Positions 17,310 to 24,713 of a stretch of 64,000 nt of DNA are shown one piece after another. Origin of the DNA: an uncultured Eubacteriales bacterium (GTDB lineage Bacteria > Bacillota > Clostridia > Christensenellales > CAG-138). A program made the position numbers and the translations under genes. Position 1 is the first letter of the stretch. The number at the start of each line of letters is the position of its first letter. The notes beneath the pieces are model-generated. The model worked only from the letters and a program-made list of their open reading frames with translations, did not search any database and was not told the DNA's origin. Location: NCBI GenBank assembly GCA_902765005.1, contig CACWYB010000008.1, forward strand, positions 19,164-83,163, read 5' to 3'.

Positions 17310-18590
17310 ATGAATCAATATTACAGCATTCAGGGCGGCCGTCGGCTGGAGGGCACCGTGACCATCAGCGGCGCCAAGAACGCGGCGGTGGCCATCATCC
17401 CCGCATCCATCCTGGCCGGGGAATGCTGTATTTTGGAAAACCTGCCCTCCATTCAGGATGTGCAGACCCTGAAGCATATCCTTTCCCGCATGGGCGCCCA
17501 GGTGGACTTCACCCGGGGCGACTGCATGCGGGTGGACCCCACCAGCATCAACACCGTGGACGCCACCTTCCCGGAGGTGAGCGCCATGCGGGCATCCTAC
17601 TACCTTCTGGGCGCCATGCTGGGCGCATACGGCGAGGTGGAGCTGGCGCTGCCCGGCGGCTGCGTCATCGGCCCCAGGCCCATCGACCAGCACATAAAAG
17701 GCCTAAGGGCCCTGGGCGCCAACGTGTATATCGACGAGAGCCGTAATGTGGTCCGGGCCCAGGCCACCAAGCTCCACGGGGCGGAGATCTTCTTTGACCT
17801 GGTTTCCGTAGGCGCCACCATCAACCTTATGCTGGCCGCCTGCAAGGCCGAAGGACAAACCGTGCTGCAGAATGTGGCCAAGGAGCCCCATGTGGTGGAC
17901 GTGGCCAACTTCCTCAACATGATGGGCGCCTCCATCAAGGGCGCCGGCACCGACGTGATCCGCATCCGGGGCAAGAAAAAGCTCCACGGCTGCAGCTACG
18001 CCGTGATCCCGGACCAGATCGAGACCGGCACCTATATGATCGCTGCCGCCGCCACCCGGGGGGACGTGATCGTGAAGAACGTGATCCCCACCCATATGGA
18101 GGCCATCACCGCCAAGCTCCTGGAGAGCGGTGCCCAGATCATCGAAGGCGACGACGGGCGGGAGTTCTTCCTTCGGGTGAAGATGGACCACCGGCCACGG
18201 GGCGTGAACATCAAGACCGCTGTGTACCCTGGCTTCCCCACGGACCTGCAGCAGCCCATGATGGCCTACCTCACCACCGCCGCCAACAACTCCATCGTTA
18301 CGGAGAACATCTTTGAGAACCGGTTCAACCATGTGAAGGAGCTGCGCAAGATGGGCGCTTCCATCAGCGTCAGCAAGCGCACCGCCCGCATCCGGGGGGT
18401 GGAAGGGCTCCGGGGCGCGGACATCCACGCCACGGACCTGCGGGCCGGCGCCGCCCTCATCGTGGCGGGCCTTTCCGCCAGCGGGGAGACCAAGGTGCGG
18501 GGCATCGAATACATCGATCGGGGGTATGAGCACCTGGAGCACAAGTTCAACGCCCTGGGCGCCAGCATCACACGAATCGAAGAGGAATAA
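17310..18590 (+). CDS. murA: UDP-N-acetylglucosamine 1-carboxyvinyltransferase, first paralogue
   Basis: The 426-aa cytosolic enzyme catalyses the first committed step of peptidoglycan synthesis, transferring enolpyruvate from PEP to UDP-GlcNAc. Visible are the N-terminal GTVTISGAKNAAVAIIPA with the substrate-binding Lys-Asn pair, the active-site loop LPGGCVIGPRPIDQH (Cys, so fosfomycin-sensitive chemistry is expected), and the C-terminal LRAGAALIVAGLSASGETKV and DRGYEHLEHKFNALGA. It is transcribed alone from its own promoter and ends at a strong terminator, away from the dcw cluster, where a second murA lies at 61096. Two copies are common in low-GC Gram-positives. Which one is dominant cannot be told from sequence. 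Confidence 0.96.
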   Translation: MNQYYSIQGGRRLEGTVTISGAKNAAVAIIPASILAGECCILENLPSIQDVQTLKHILSRMGAQVDFTRGDCMRVDPTSINTVDATFPEVSAMRASYYLLGAMLGAYGEVELALPGGCVIGPRPIDQHIKGLRALGANVYIDESRNVVRAQATKLHGAEIFFDLVSVGATINLMLAACKAEGQTVLQNVAKEPHVVDVANFLNMMGASIKGAGTDVIRIRGKKKLHGCSYAVIPDQIETGTYMIAAAATRGDVIVKNVIPTHMEAITAKLLESGAQIIEGDDGREFFLRVKMDHRPRGVNIKTAVYPGFPTDLQQPMMAYLTTAANNSIVTENIFENRFNHVKELRKMGASISVSKRTARIRGVEGLRGADIHATDLRAGAALIVAGLSASGETKVRGIEYIDRGYEHLEHKFNALGASITRIEEE

Positions 18591-18597
18591 GCTTCCA

Positions 18598-18619
18598 GGC
18601 TGCCGCGGCAGCCTTTTTT
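18598..18619 (+). terminator. Intrinsic terminator after the first murA
   Basis: GGCTGC-CGCG-GCAGCC at 18598-18613 followed by TTTTTT. Confidence 0.9.
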
Positions 18620-18642
18620 GTTGGAAAGCCTTCTTTTGTCTA

Positions 18643-18671
18643 TTCCCACCCGGTCCAAACTATGGTATACT
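18643..18671 (+). promoter_or_regulatory. Putative promoter of the methyltransferase-pseudouridine synthase-phosphohexomutase operon
   Basis: TTCCCA at 18643-18648, a 17-bp spacer and TATACT at 18666-18671. It lies just after the murA terminator and 33 bp before the methyltransferase start. Confidence 0.5.
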
Positions 18672-18704
18672 TTTTTAATAAACTGGGTAATAAGGCGGTA
18701 TAGG

Positions 18705-19556
18705 ATGTATTTAGCCGACGGTTGGCAGGATTTTGAGATATTGGACGCGGGCAACGGCGACAAGCTGGAGCGCTGGGGCAGCTTTGTACTCCTGCGGCCC
18801 GACCCGCAGGCGGTGTGGCCCATGGCGCGCCACGGGGCGGACGCGGTGTACTATCGCTCCCAGACCGGCGGCGGCCACTGGGAGTTTCAAAAGGAGCTCC
18901 CCGAGAGCTGGCGCATCCGCTACAAGGGGCTCACCTTCATCGTCCGGCCCACGGGCTTCAAGCACACGGGCCTGTTCCCCGAGCAGGCGGTGAACTGGGA
19001 CTTTATGAGCGGGCGGCTGAACGCCTGGCGGAAGACCCATGACCGGGCCCCTCGGGTGCTCAACCTCTTTGCCTATACCGGCGGCGCCACCTGCGCCTGC
19101 GCCAAGGCGGGGGCCGAGGTGGTTCATGTGGACGCGGCTAAGGGCATGGTGGCCTGGGCCAAGGACAACGCCGCCGCTTCGGGCCTCGGGGACGCCCCCA
19201 TCCGCTACATCGTGGACGACTGTCTGAAGTTCGTCCGCCGGGAACAGCGCCGGGGCAACCGATACGAGGGCATCCTCATGGATCCCCCCAGCTACGGCCG
19301 GGGTCCGGGCGGCGAGATGTGGAAGATCGAAACGAGCCTCTATGAGCTGGTCGAAGAGTGCGCCAAGCTCCTCAGCGACGAGCCCTGCTTCTTCCTCATC
19401 AACAGCTACACCACGGGTCTGGCTCCCAGCGTGCTGAAGAACGTGCTCACCGTGGCCCTGCCCCAGGGTCATGCGGAGGCGGACGAGGTGGGCCTGCCCA
19501 TCCGCCGGGAGAACCTGGTCCTGCCCTGCGGCGCCACGGGAAGATGGATCCCATAG
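18705..19556 (+). CDS. Class I SAM-dependent methyltransferase, RlmI/RlmK-like domain
   Basis: The 283-aa protein has a small N-terminal region (MYLADGWQDFEILDAGNGDKLERWG) and a Rossmann methyltransferase domain: motif I VLNLFAYTGGATCACAKAGA, the acidic residue in VVHVDAAKGM, a D-D motif in IVDDCLKFVRRE, and motif IV MDPPSYGRGP. The DPPSYG pattern resembles 23S rRNA cytosine methyltransferases of the RlmI family, but no PUA domain precedes it, so the RNA target is uncertain. The start at 18705 is chosen because AAGGCGG lies 6 nt before it; an in-frame start at 18618 would lie upstream of the promoter. Three bases separate its stop from the following pseudouridine synthase, which supports a joint rRNA-modification role. 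Confidence 0.82.
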   Translation: MYLADGWQDFEILDAGNGDKLERWGSFVLLRPDPQAVWPMARHGADAVYYRSQTGGGHWEFQKELPESWRIRYKGLTFIVRPTGFKHTGLFPEQAVNWDFMSGRLNAWRKTHDRAPRVLNLFAYTGGATCACAKAGAEVVHVDAAKGMVAWAKDNAAASGLGDAPIRYIVDDCLKFVRREQRRGNRYEGILMDPPSYGRGPGGEMWKIETSLYELVEECAKLLSDEPCFFLINSYTTGLAPSVLKNVLTVALPQGHAEADEVGLPIRRENLVLPCGATGRWIP

Positions 19557-19559
19557 CCT

Positions 19560-20861
19560 ATGGATATTCGCGTATTATATGAGGACAATCACCTGCTGGT
19601 GGTGGAGAAGCCTATGAATGTCCCCGTCCAGGCGGACATCTCCGGGGACGAGGACCTGCTCACCGCCTGCAAGGGGTACATAAAGGAAAGGTATCAGAAG
19701 CCCGGCGAGGTCTACTTGGGCCTGGTGCACCGGCTGGATCGGCCTGTGGGGGGCGTCATGGTCTTTGCCCACACCAGCAAGGCCGCCGCCCGGCTCACGG
19801 AGCAGTTTTCCGCCCATCGGACCGAGAAGCGCTACGCCGCCGTGGTGGAGGGATTCGCCCCCGCCGAGGGGAATCTGTTCGATTATCTGCTCAAGAACGA
19901 AGCCACCAACACCACCGCCGTGGTCCCGGCAGGCACCCCCGGCGCCAAGCCCGCCCGGCTGAGCTTTCGGACCCTGGCCCGGGAGAAGGGGCTCTCCCTG
20001 CTGGATGTGAATCTGCAGACCGGCCGGCCCCACCAGATCCGGGTCCAGCTCTCCCATCGGGGCCTTCCCCTCAAGGGGGACCAGCGGTACAACCCCAGCG
20101 CCCGCGTGGGCGAGCAGATCCGCCTGTGGGCCTACGCCCTGACCCTGACCCACCCCACGTTGAAGGAGCCCATGACCTTCTACGCCCTGCCGCCCTTTGC
20201 GGAGTTCTCCACGGCGGTGAAGTATCTGCCCGCCTTTCGGGCCTGCTCCGCCGTCTATGAGGACGAGAGCATGCTGGTGGTGGACAAGAACCCGGGCACC
20301 GAGGTGGAAACGGACCTTCTTTCGGAGCTCACGCCCATCACAGAACCGCTGTATCCGGTCCACCGGCTGGATGCCAACACCATGGGCTTGGTGGCCCTGG
20401 CCAAGACCGAGGCGGCCCAAGAGCAGCTGAGCGAGGCCTTTGCCCGCCACGAAACAAACAAGGTCTATGAGGCCATCTTAACGGGCGTTCCCGACAAGCG
20501 GGAGGGGACCTTGGTCCACTACGGCCTGAAGGACGGGGAAAAGGCCCTCATGCGCCTGGTGCCCAAGGATACGCCGGGGGCGCTGCGGATGGAGCTTTCC
20601 TACCGGGTCGTGGAGGAGAGCGGCGGCCTTTGCAAGGCGCAGATCCGGCTCTTCACCGGCCGTACCCACCAGATACGGGTCCAGATGGCGGCCCTGGGCT
20701 GCCCCGTGCTGGGGGACGATAAATATGGCGATCGGGAGGCGAACCGGCGCTGCCGGCAGAAGCGGCAGCTGCTTTTGTCCAAGCGCCTGACCCTCCTTGG
20801 CAAAACCTTTGAAAGCACACGAGAACTTACCCTACAACAGATCAAACAGGAGGACCTATGA
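19560..20861 (+). CDS. Tandem double-domain RluA-family pseudouridine synthase
   Basis: The 433-aa protein carries two complete RluA-type catalytic domains in one chain. Domain 1 (about 1-215) has VVEKPMNVPV, VHRLDRPVGGVMVFA with catalytic Asp60, and GRPHQIRVQLSHRG. Domain 2 (about 228-433) has VVDKNPGTEV, VHRLDANTMGLVALA with catalytic Asp271, and GRTHQIRVQMAALG. Single-domain members are usually 220-320 aa and often carry an S4 domain, which is absent here. Both aspartates and both substrate-binding HQIRVQ motifs are kept, so both halves may be active, perhaps at two rRNA or tRNA uridines. The sequence is continuous with no internal stop or restart. Its stop overlaps the next start (ATGA). 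Confidence 0.88.
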   Translation: MDIRVLYEDNHLLVVEKPMNVPVQADISGDEDLLTACKGYIKERYQKPGEVYLGLVHRLDRPVGGVMVFAHTSKAAARLTEQFSAHRTEKRYAAVVEGFAPAEGNLFDYLLKNEATNTTAVVPAGTPGAKPARLSFRTLAREKGLSLLDVNLQTGRPHQIRVQLSHRGLPLKGDQRYNPSARVGEQIRLWAYALTLTHPTLKEPMTFYALPPFAEFSTAVKYLPAFRACSAVYEDESMLVVDKNPGTEVETDLLSELTPITEPLYPVHRLDANTMGLVALAKTEAAQEQLSEAFARHETNKVYEAILTGVPDKREGTLVHYGLKDGEKALMRLVPKDTPGALRMELSYRVVEESGGLCKAQIRLFTGRTHQIRVQMAALGCPVLGDDKYGDREANRRCRQKRQLLLSKRLTLLGKTFESTRELTLQQIKQEDL

Positions 20862-22558
20862 ACGCACAGGAAAGGTATGAATACTGGCTGAACAGTCCCG
20901 ACGTGGACGAGAGCACCAAGGCGGAGCTGCGCGCCATCGCGGGCGATTCCACCGAGATCGAGGATCGGTTCTATCAGGAGCTGTCCTTCGGCACGGCGGG
21001 CCTTCGGGGCGTGCTGGGCGCCGGGGACAACCGGATGAACGTCTACAACGTCCGCAAGGCCACCGAGGGCCTGGCCCGGCATCTGAAAGAGCGGTTCCCG
21101 GCGGGAGCCAGCGTGGCCATCGCCTATGATTCCCGGAACTTCTCCGATGTGTTCGCCCGGGAGACCGCCTGTGTGCTGGCCGGCCACGGCATCCATGTGT
21201 ACCTGTACAGCACCCTCCACTCCGTGCCCCAGCTGTCCTTCACCGTGCTGCACCTCCATTGCAGCGCCGGCGTGGTGATCACCGCCAGCCATAACCCGCC
21301 CAAGTACAACGGCTACAAGGTCTATTGGACCACCGGCGGCCAGGTGGACCCGGTGGAGGCCGACGCCATCACCGCCCGCATCCGGGAGGTGGAGGGGTTC
21401 GCAACCTGCTATATGCCTTATGAGCAGGGCCTTGCCAACGGCACCATTGAGCTCATCGGCAAGGAGGTGGACGAAGCCTACTACGCCGCCACCATGTCGC
21501 TGCTGCAGCAGCCCAAGCTCCTGCAGGAGAAGGGCAAGAACGTGACCATGGTCTACACGCCCCTCCACGGCTCCGGCTATGTGCCGGTGACCACGGTCCT
21601 CAGCCGCATCGGCATGAAGAACGTGTTCCCCGTGCCCGAGCAGGTGAAGCCCGACGGCAACTTCCCCACGGTGAAGGCCCCCAATCCCGAGGACCCCAAC
21701 GCCTTCACCCTGGCGTTCAAATTGGCGGAAGAGAAAAAAGCGGACGTGATCATCGGCACCGACCCGGATTCCGATCGGCTCGGCGTGGCCGTCCGCAAGC
21801 ATGACGGGACCTGGGCCGTGCTCACCGGGAATCAGATCGGGTCCATCCTGCTCTATTGCCTGCTCACCGCCAAGAAGGAAGCGGGCATCCTGCCCAAGAA
21901 CGGGCTGGTGGTCCGGTCCCTGGTGTCCACCCCCCTGGCCGACGCCATCTGCGCCAGCTTCGGCGTGGAGATCCGGGAGGTTTTGACGGGGTTCCGGTTC
22001 ATTTCCGAGCAGATCGCCGAATGCGAAGAGAAGCACGAGCACACCTTCCTCTTCGGCTTCGAGGAGAGCTTCGGGTTCCTGGCCGGCGGCTTCTCCCGGG
22101 ACAAGGACGCCGTCTGCGCCGCCATGCTGGTGGCCGAGGGCTGCACGCTCTTCAAGGAGCAGGGGCTGACGCTGTATGACGTGCTCCAGAAGATCTACGC
22201 CACCTACGGCTATTACAAGGAGAAGACCGTGTCCTACACCCTGGAGGGGAAGGCCGGCATCGAGAAGATCCAGGCAGCCATGGCCCAGCTGCGGCAGAAC
22301 CCGCCCGCTGCCATCGGCGGCAAGGATGTGGTGAAGACCGTGGACTACGAGGATTCCGCCGCCACGGGCCTGCCCAAGAGCAACGTGCTCCGCTGGACGC
22401 TCTCTGACGGGAGTTGGGCCATTGCCCGGCCCTCCGGCACGGAGCCCAAGCTGAAGATCTATTCCGGCGTTCGGGGCGAAAACCCCTCTGACGCTGAGGA
22501 TAAGCTCGCCGCTCTTGCTGCGGCCATGGACCAGCTGCTGAAGCCGTACCTGGCATAA
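20858..22558 (+). CDS. pgcA: Alpha-D-phosphohexomutase (phosphoglucomutase/phosphomannomutase)
   Basis: The 566-aa cytosolic enzyme interconverts hexose 1- and 6-phosphates and supplies sugar nucleotides for wall and polysaccharide synthesis. The four expected elements are present: an N-terminal TAGLRGVLGAGDNRMN, the phosphoserine loop VVITASHNPPKYNGYK, the metal loop GTDPDSDRLG, the sugar loop GFEESFGFLAGG, and the phosphate loop RPSGTEPKLKIYSG. The length of about 565-580 aa matches the PgcA/PgmB2 group, which are alpha-phosphoglucomutases. AGGAGG lies at 20848-20853 inside the preceding gene, and the ATG overlaps that gene's stop. It closes the three-gene operon before composite repeat C. 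Confidence 0.92.
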   Translation: MNAQERYEYWLNSPDVDESTKAELRAIAGDSTEIEDRFYQELSFGTAGLRGVLGAGDNRMNVYNVRKATEGLARHLKERFPAGASVAIAYDSRNFSDVFARETACVLAGHGIHVYLYSTLHSVPQLSFTVLHLHCSAGVVITASHNPPKYNGYKVYWTTGGQVDPVEADAITARIREVEGFATCYMPYEQGLANGTIELIGKEVDEAYYAATMSLLQQPKLLQEKGKNVTMVYTPLHGSGYVPVTTVLSRIGMKNVFPVPEQVKPDGNFPTVKAPNPEDPNAFTLAFKLAEEKKADVIIGTDPDSDRLGVAVRKHDGTWAVLTGNQIGSILLYCLLTAKKEAGILPKNGLVVRSLVSTPLADAICASFGVEIREVLTGFRFISEQIAECEEKHEHTFLFGFEESFGFLAGGFSRDKDAVCAAMLVAEGCTLFKEQGLTLYDVLQKIYATYGYYKEKTVSYTLEGKAGIEKIQAAMAQLRQNPPAAIGGKDVVKTVDYEDSAATGLPKSNVLRWTLSDGSWAIARPSGTEPKLKIYSGVRGENPSDAEDKLAALAAAMDQLLKPYLA

Positions 22559-22570
22559 TCATTCTTCTTC

Positions 22571-22706
22571 GCGACTTTTTCTTTTCAGTGAAAAGAAAAA
22601 GTCGCCCAAAAAGAAAAGCTTAGGAGTCTAATGAATTAGATGTCCTAAGCTTTTTATTATGAAAAAGTTCTTTTGGGCCCCTTCTCTTTCCCAAGAAGAG
22701 GGGCGA
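22571..22706 (-). repeat. Composite three-hairpin palindromic element, copy C (reverse)
   Basis: Hairpin iii is 22571-22605 (arms GCGACTTTTTCTTTTC, loop AGT). Hairpin ii is 22614-22654 (arms AAAAGCTTAGGA and TCCTAAGCTTTT, inner TCTAAT-GA-ATTAGA). The linker AAAGTTCTTTTG is 22664-22675. Hairpin i is 22676-22706, imperfect, built on GCCCC and GGGGC arms. It lies between convergent genes and probably terminates both. Confidence 0.85.
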
Positions 22707-22723
22707 AGCCTTCCATAGGTCCC

Positions 22724-24079
22724 TCAATAAAACATATTCCAATACACCGGCCCCCACATGTTGAGCAGCACGCACAGGAGGATCAGCGCCGTCTTCCATC
22801 CTCCCAGGGGCCGGCGCGTCAGGCCCATGGCCGCCAGTATGCCCACGTAGGGGATAAAGTCCATGGCGTACCGCATGCCGAACTGGGCGAACCCGTTCCC
22901 GTAATTCATGAGGAACGGCACCGCGCATACCGCCGCCGTCAGCAGCAGGAACCAAGTCAGCCTGTCCTTCCGATAGTCCACCCAGCCGGCGGCGTACAGC
23001 GCCGGGGAAAGGTGCGTCAGCGACACCCCCGCCAGCGTGGGGATCACATAGGGATAGGTCCGGGAGAACTCCGGCCCCAGCAAAAAGATGGAGTACAGGT
23101 TATACCCCACATGCTTCAGCTGCAGCGGACCGCCCACTTCCTTCTCCACCGCCTTCAAAAAGGCCAGCTGCTCCTCCTTGGGCAGAGCCTGCATCTGCAG
23201 ATACAGCGCCCGGTGCTTGTCCTTCAGGTGGGTCAGGTTATACCCTTGGTCCATGATCGTGCCGAACCGCACATAGTTATAGAGCATATACAGGCCCCCG
23301 GGCACCGCCGCGCCCAGGCAGAAGAAGAGAAGCGACCGCAGCCAGGCCTCCCGCTTATACCGGGTCAGGATATACCCGCCGAAGAACAGCGCCCCCAGCA
23401 GGTTCGGCATCCGGCAGGTCACCGCGCAGCCGTAGAACACCCCGGCCAGCAGCAGGTGGATGTCCTTACGCTTCTCTTCCGGCGCCGTCAAAAACGCCAT
23501 CCCCAGCAGCAGGAAGAACCAGCTGCTCACATGCCCCAAAAACCATCCGTGGCCCAGGGCCGCCAGGAAGCAGTGGACCGTGCCGAAGGTCAGCAGCGCC
23601 GCGCACCAGATCCGCTCCCGCCGATCCCGGCCGATGCCCATCTGCCGAAACACCCGGTAGCTGAGGGCCGTGTTCGCCCCGCCCAGCGCCAACGACAGCC
23701 AGGCGATGTTAAACCCGTTTATGCCGAACAGGGCCACGAACGGCAGGCACAGAATGGCCGGCCCCGGGGCAAAATGCATGTACACATGGCCGCCGAACTC
23801 CACCGATTCCAGATACGCCGGCATCCCGTCCACATACAGGTGCCCGTGGAGCAGGGCGTCCGCCAGGTAGCTATAGTTATTATAGTAGACAAAGTTGTGT
23901 TTGTTCAGCAGGAACAGCGCCAGGAAGCTCACCAAGAACAGCCCCAGCTCCACCGTTCCCTCCCGCCGGGGCCAGCCCTTCCTTTCGCGGCGCGCAAGGA
24001 CCCTGTCCAGCAGAAACAGCGCCAGCAGCACCAGGCCGATAGCCCCCATGGTGCCGAAGTAGCTGACCTTGCCCTCCAT
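22724..24079 (-). CDS. Polytopic membrane protein, GT-C glycosyltransferase-like
   Basis: The 451-aa protein has about 10-11 transmembrane helices. An outside loop after the second helix reads NNYSYLADALLHGHLYVDG. Such long first loops with acidic or polar residues, plus the layout ALLHGHLYVDGMPAYLESVEFGGHVYMHFAPGPAILCLP, recall GT-C mannosyl/arabinosyl-type transferases that use polyprenyl-phosphate sugars. I see no diagnostic D-x-D pair, so the enzymatic call is tentative. It stands alone, minus strand, with a weak AAGG 7 nt before the ATG. Upstream lies the long gene-free stretch with DnaA boxes. Surface glycan or lipid glycosylation would be the expected role if the family call is right. 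Confidence 0.6.
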   Translation of the reverse strand: MEGKVSYFGTMGAIGLVLLALFLLDRVLARRERKGWPRREGTVELGLFLVSFLALFLLNKHNFVYYNNYSYLADALLHGHLYVDGMPAYLESVEFGGHVYMHFAPGPAILCLPFVALFGINGFNIAWLSLALGGANTALSYRVFRQMGIGRDRRERIWCAALLTFGTVHCFLAALGHGWFLGHVSSWFFLLLGMAFLTAPEEKRKDIHLLLAGVFYGCAVTCRMPNLLGALFFGGYILTRYKREAWLRSLLFFCLGAAVPGGLYMLYNYVRFGTIMDQGYNLTHLKDKHRALYLQMQALPKEEQLAFLKAVEKEVGGPLQLKHVGYNLYSIFLLGPEFSRTYPYVIPTLAGVSLTHLSPALYAAGWVDYRKDRLTWFLLLTAAVCAVPFLMNYGNGFAQFGMRYAMDFIPYVGILAAMGLTRRPLGGWKTALILLCVLLNMWGPVYWNMFY

Positions 24080-24099
24080 TTTGCGCCTTGCCCCCTTTC

Positions 24100-24111
24100 A
24101 TCCTGCAGGAT
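24100..24111. repeat. 12-bp palindrome, first copy
   Basis: ATCCTGCAGGAT, a perfect palindrome, also present at 24406-24417. The two copies bracket the DnaA-box cluster. This copy lies about 20 bp upstream of the GT-C-like gene start. Confidence 0.5.
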
Positions 24112-24227
24112 CGATCCTTTTGGACATTGTACCCCAAGCCCCGCCCCCTGTCAACGCGCCCGGAGCCACCCTTCGTCAAAAAGCCCCGATTTTCGGAATT
24201 TCTCCTCAAACCAACCCTTTTGCCCCT

Positions 24228-24315
24228 TTATCCACACCCTGAGCCGGAAAATTATCCACATTATCCACAGCCTTATCCACCGAAGACGGATTTCCGTTCT
24301 TTTTTCTGTGGATAA
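24228..24315. other. Cluster of five DnaA boxes
   Basis: Four perfect copies of TTATCCACA occur at 24228-24236, 24252-24260, 24261-24269 (directly abutting the previous one) and, inverted, at 24307-24315. A fifth, TTATCCACC, lies at 24273-24281. Five boxes in 88 bp of non-coding DNA is far above chance. This set is closer to consensus than the boxes at the dnaA-dnaN origin. No AT-rich unwinding stretch or TAG-triplet array is next to it, so a DnaA-titrating or regulatory cluster is more likely than a second origin. Confidence 0.8.
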
Positions 24316-24331
24316 CGCCGTGGAAAAGGCA

Positions 24332-24388
24332 CGCGAAAGGCTGCCGTCGGTCCCATGGGCGTAGGACCGTCCCGGCAGCCGTTTCGCG
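24332..24388. other. 57-nt long hairpin beside the DnaA-box cluster
   Basis: Nested arms CGCGAAA/TTTCGCG, GGCTGCCG/CGGCAGCC and CGGTCC/GGACCG give about 21 bp of pairing with a 10-nt apical loop. It has no U-tract on either side, so it does not look like a standard terminator. Confidence 0.6.
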
Positions 24389-24405
24389 GATCATGAGGGC
24401 GGGGC

Positions 24406-24417
24406 ATCCTGCAGGAT
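24406..24417. repeat. 12-bp palindrome, second copy
   Basis: ATCCTGCAGGAT, identical to 24100-24111. Confidence 0.5.
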
Positions 24418-24456
24418 GGGGGGAGCCGTCCTGCAAGCTTGGCATTTGGTTCTGTT

Positions 24457-24489
24457 GTTCCTTTTCTCTTCCGTGAAGAGAAAAGGAAC
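24457..24489 (-). repeat. Partial composite element, copy D (hairpin iii only)
   Basis: Perfect 15-bp arms GTTCCTTTTCTCTTC with loop CGT, followed by CGAAAAGAGAAGCTCAGGAAG, the decayed start of hairpin ii in reverse orientation. The remainder of the element is missing. Confidence 0.75.
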
Positions 24490-24499
24490 CGAAAAGAGA

Positions 24500-24713
24500 A
24501 GCTCAGGAAGATAATATGATATCCATGATTCCATCTATCTTCCATTCAAAGGACAAATTGGTCATTATATCACCCCATTTATATGAGATTCTCGGACCCA
24601 ATAAATCCTGAAAGTTAGTCGGCTTACGCCAAAAAGTTAGTAGGTTTAGAACGCCGTTTCCAGTGATACTTTCATTGTGTTCATAGGCTCAGCCCTTTCA
24701 AAAAACCCAGACT
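24500..24713. other. AT-richer non-coding stretch downstream of spo0A
   Basis: Base composition falls well below the flanks. A 28-codon open frame at 24525-24611 has no ribosome-binding site and is not called a gene. A direct repeat AAAGTTAGT occurs near 24611 and 24634. It may be debris of a mobile element, but no transposase is recognisable. Confidence 0.4.

Noticed and set aside
24228-24315. The DnaA-box cluster as the main chromosomal origin
   Set aside because: No AT-rich unwinding stretch or triplet array is next to it. The dnaA-dnaN gap has both, parS sites are nearer to dnaA, and gene orientation turns uniformly + from dnaA onward.
24525-24611. A 28-codon frame in the AT-rich stretch as a gene
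   Set aside because: No ribosome-binding site, no recognisable motif, and too short to show coding bias. Recorded only as part of a possible scar.
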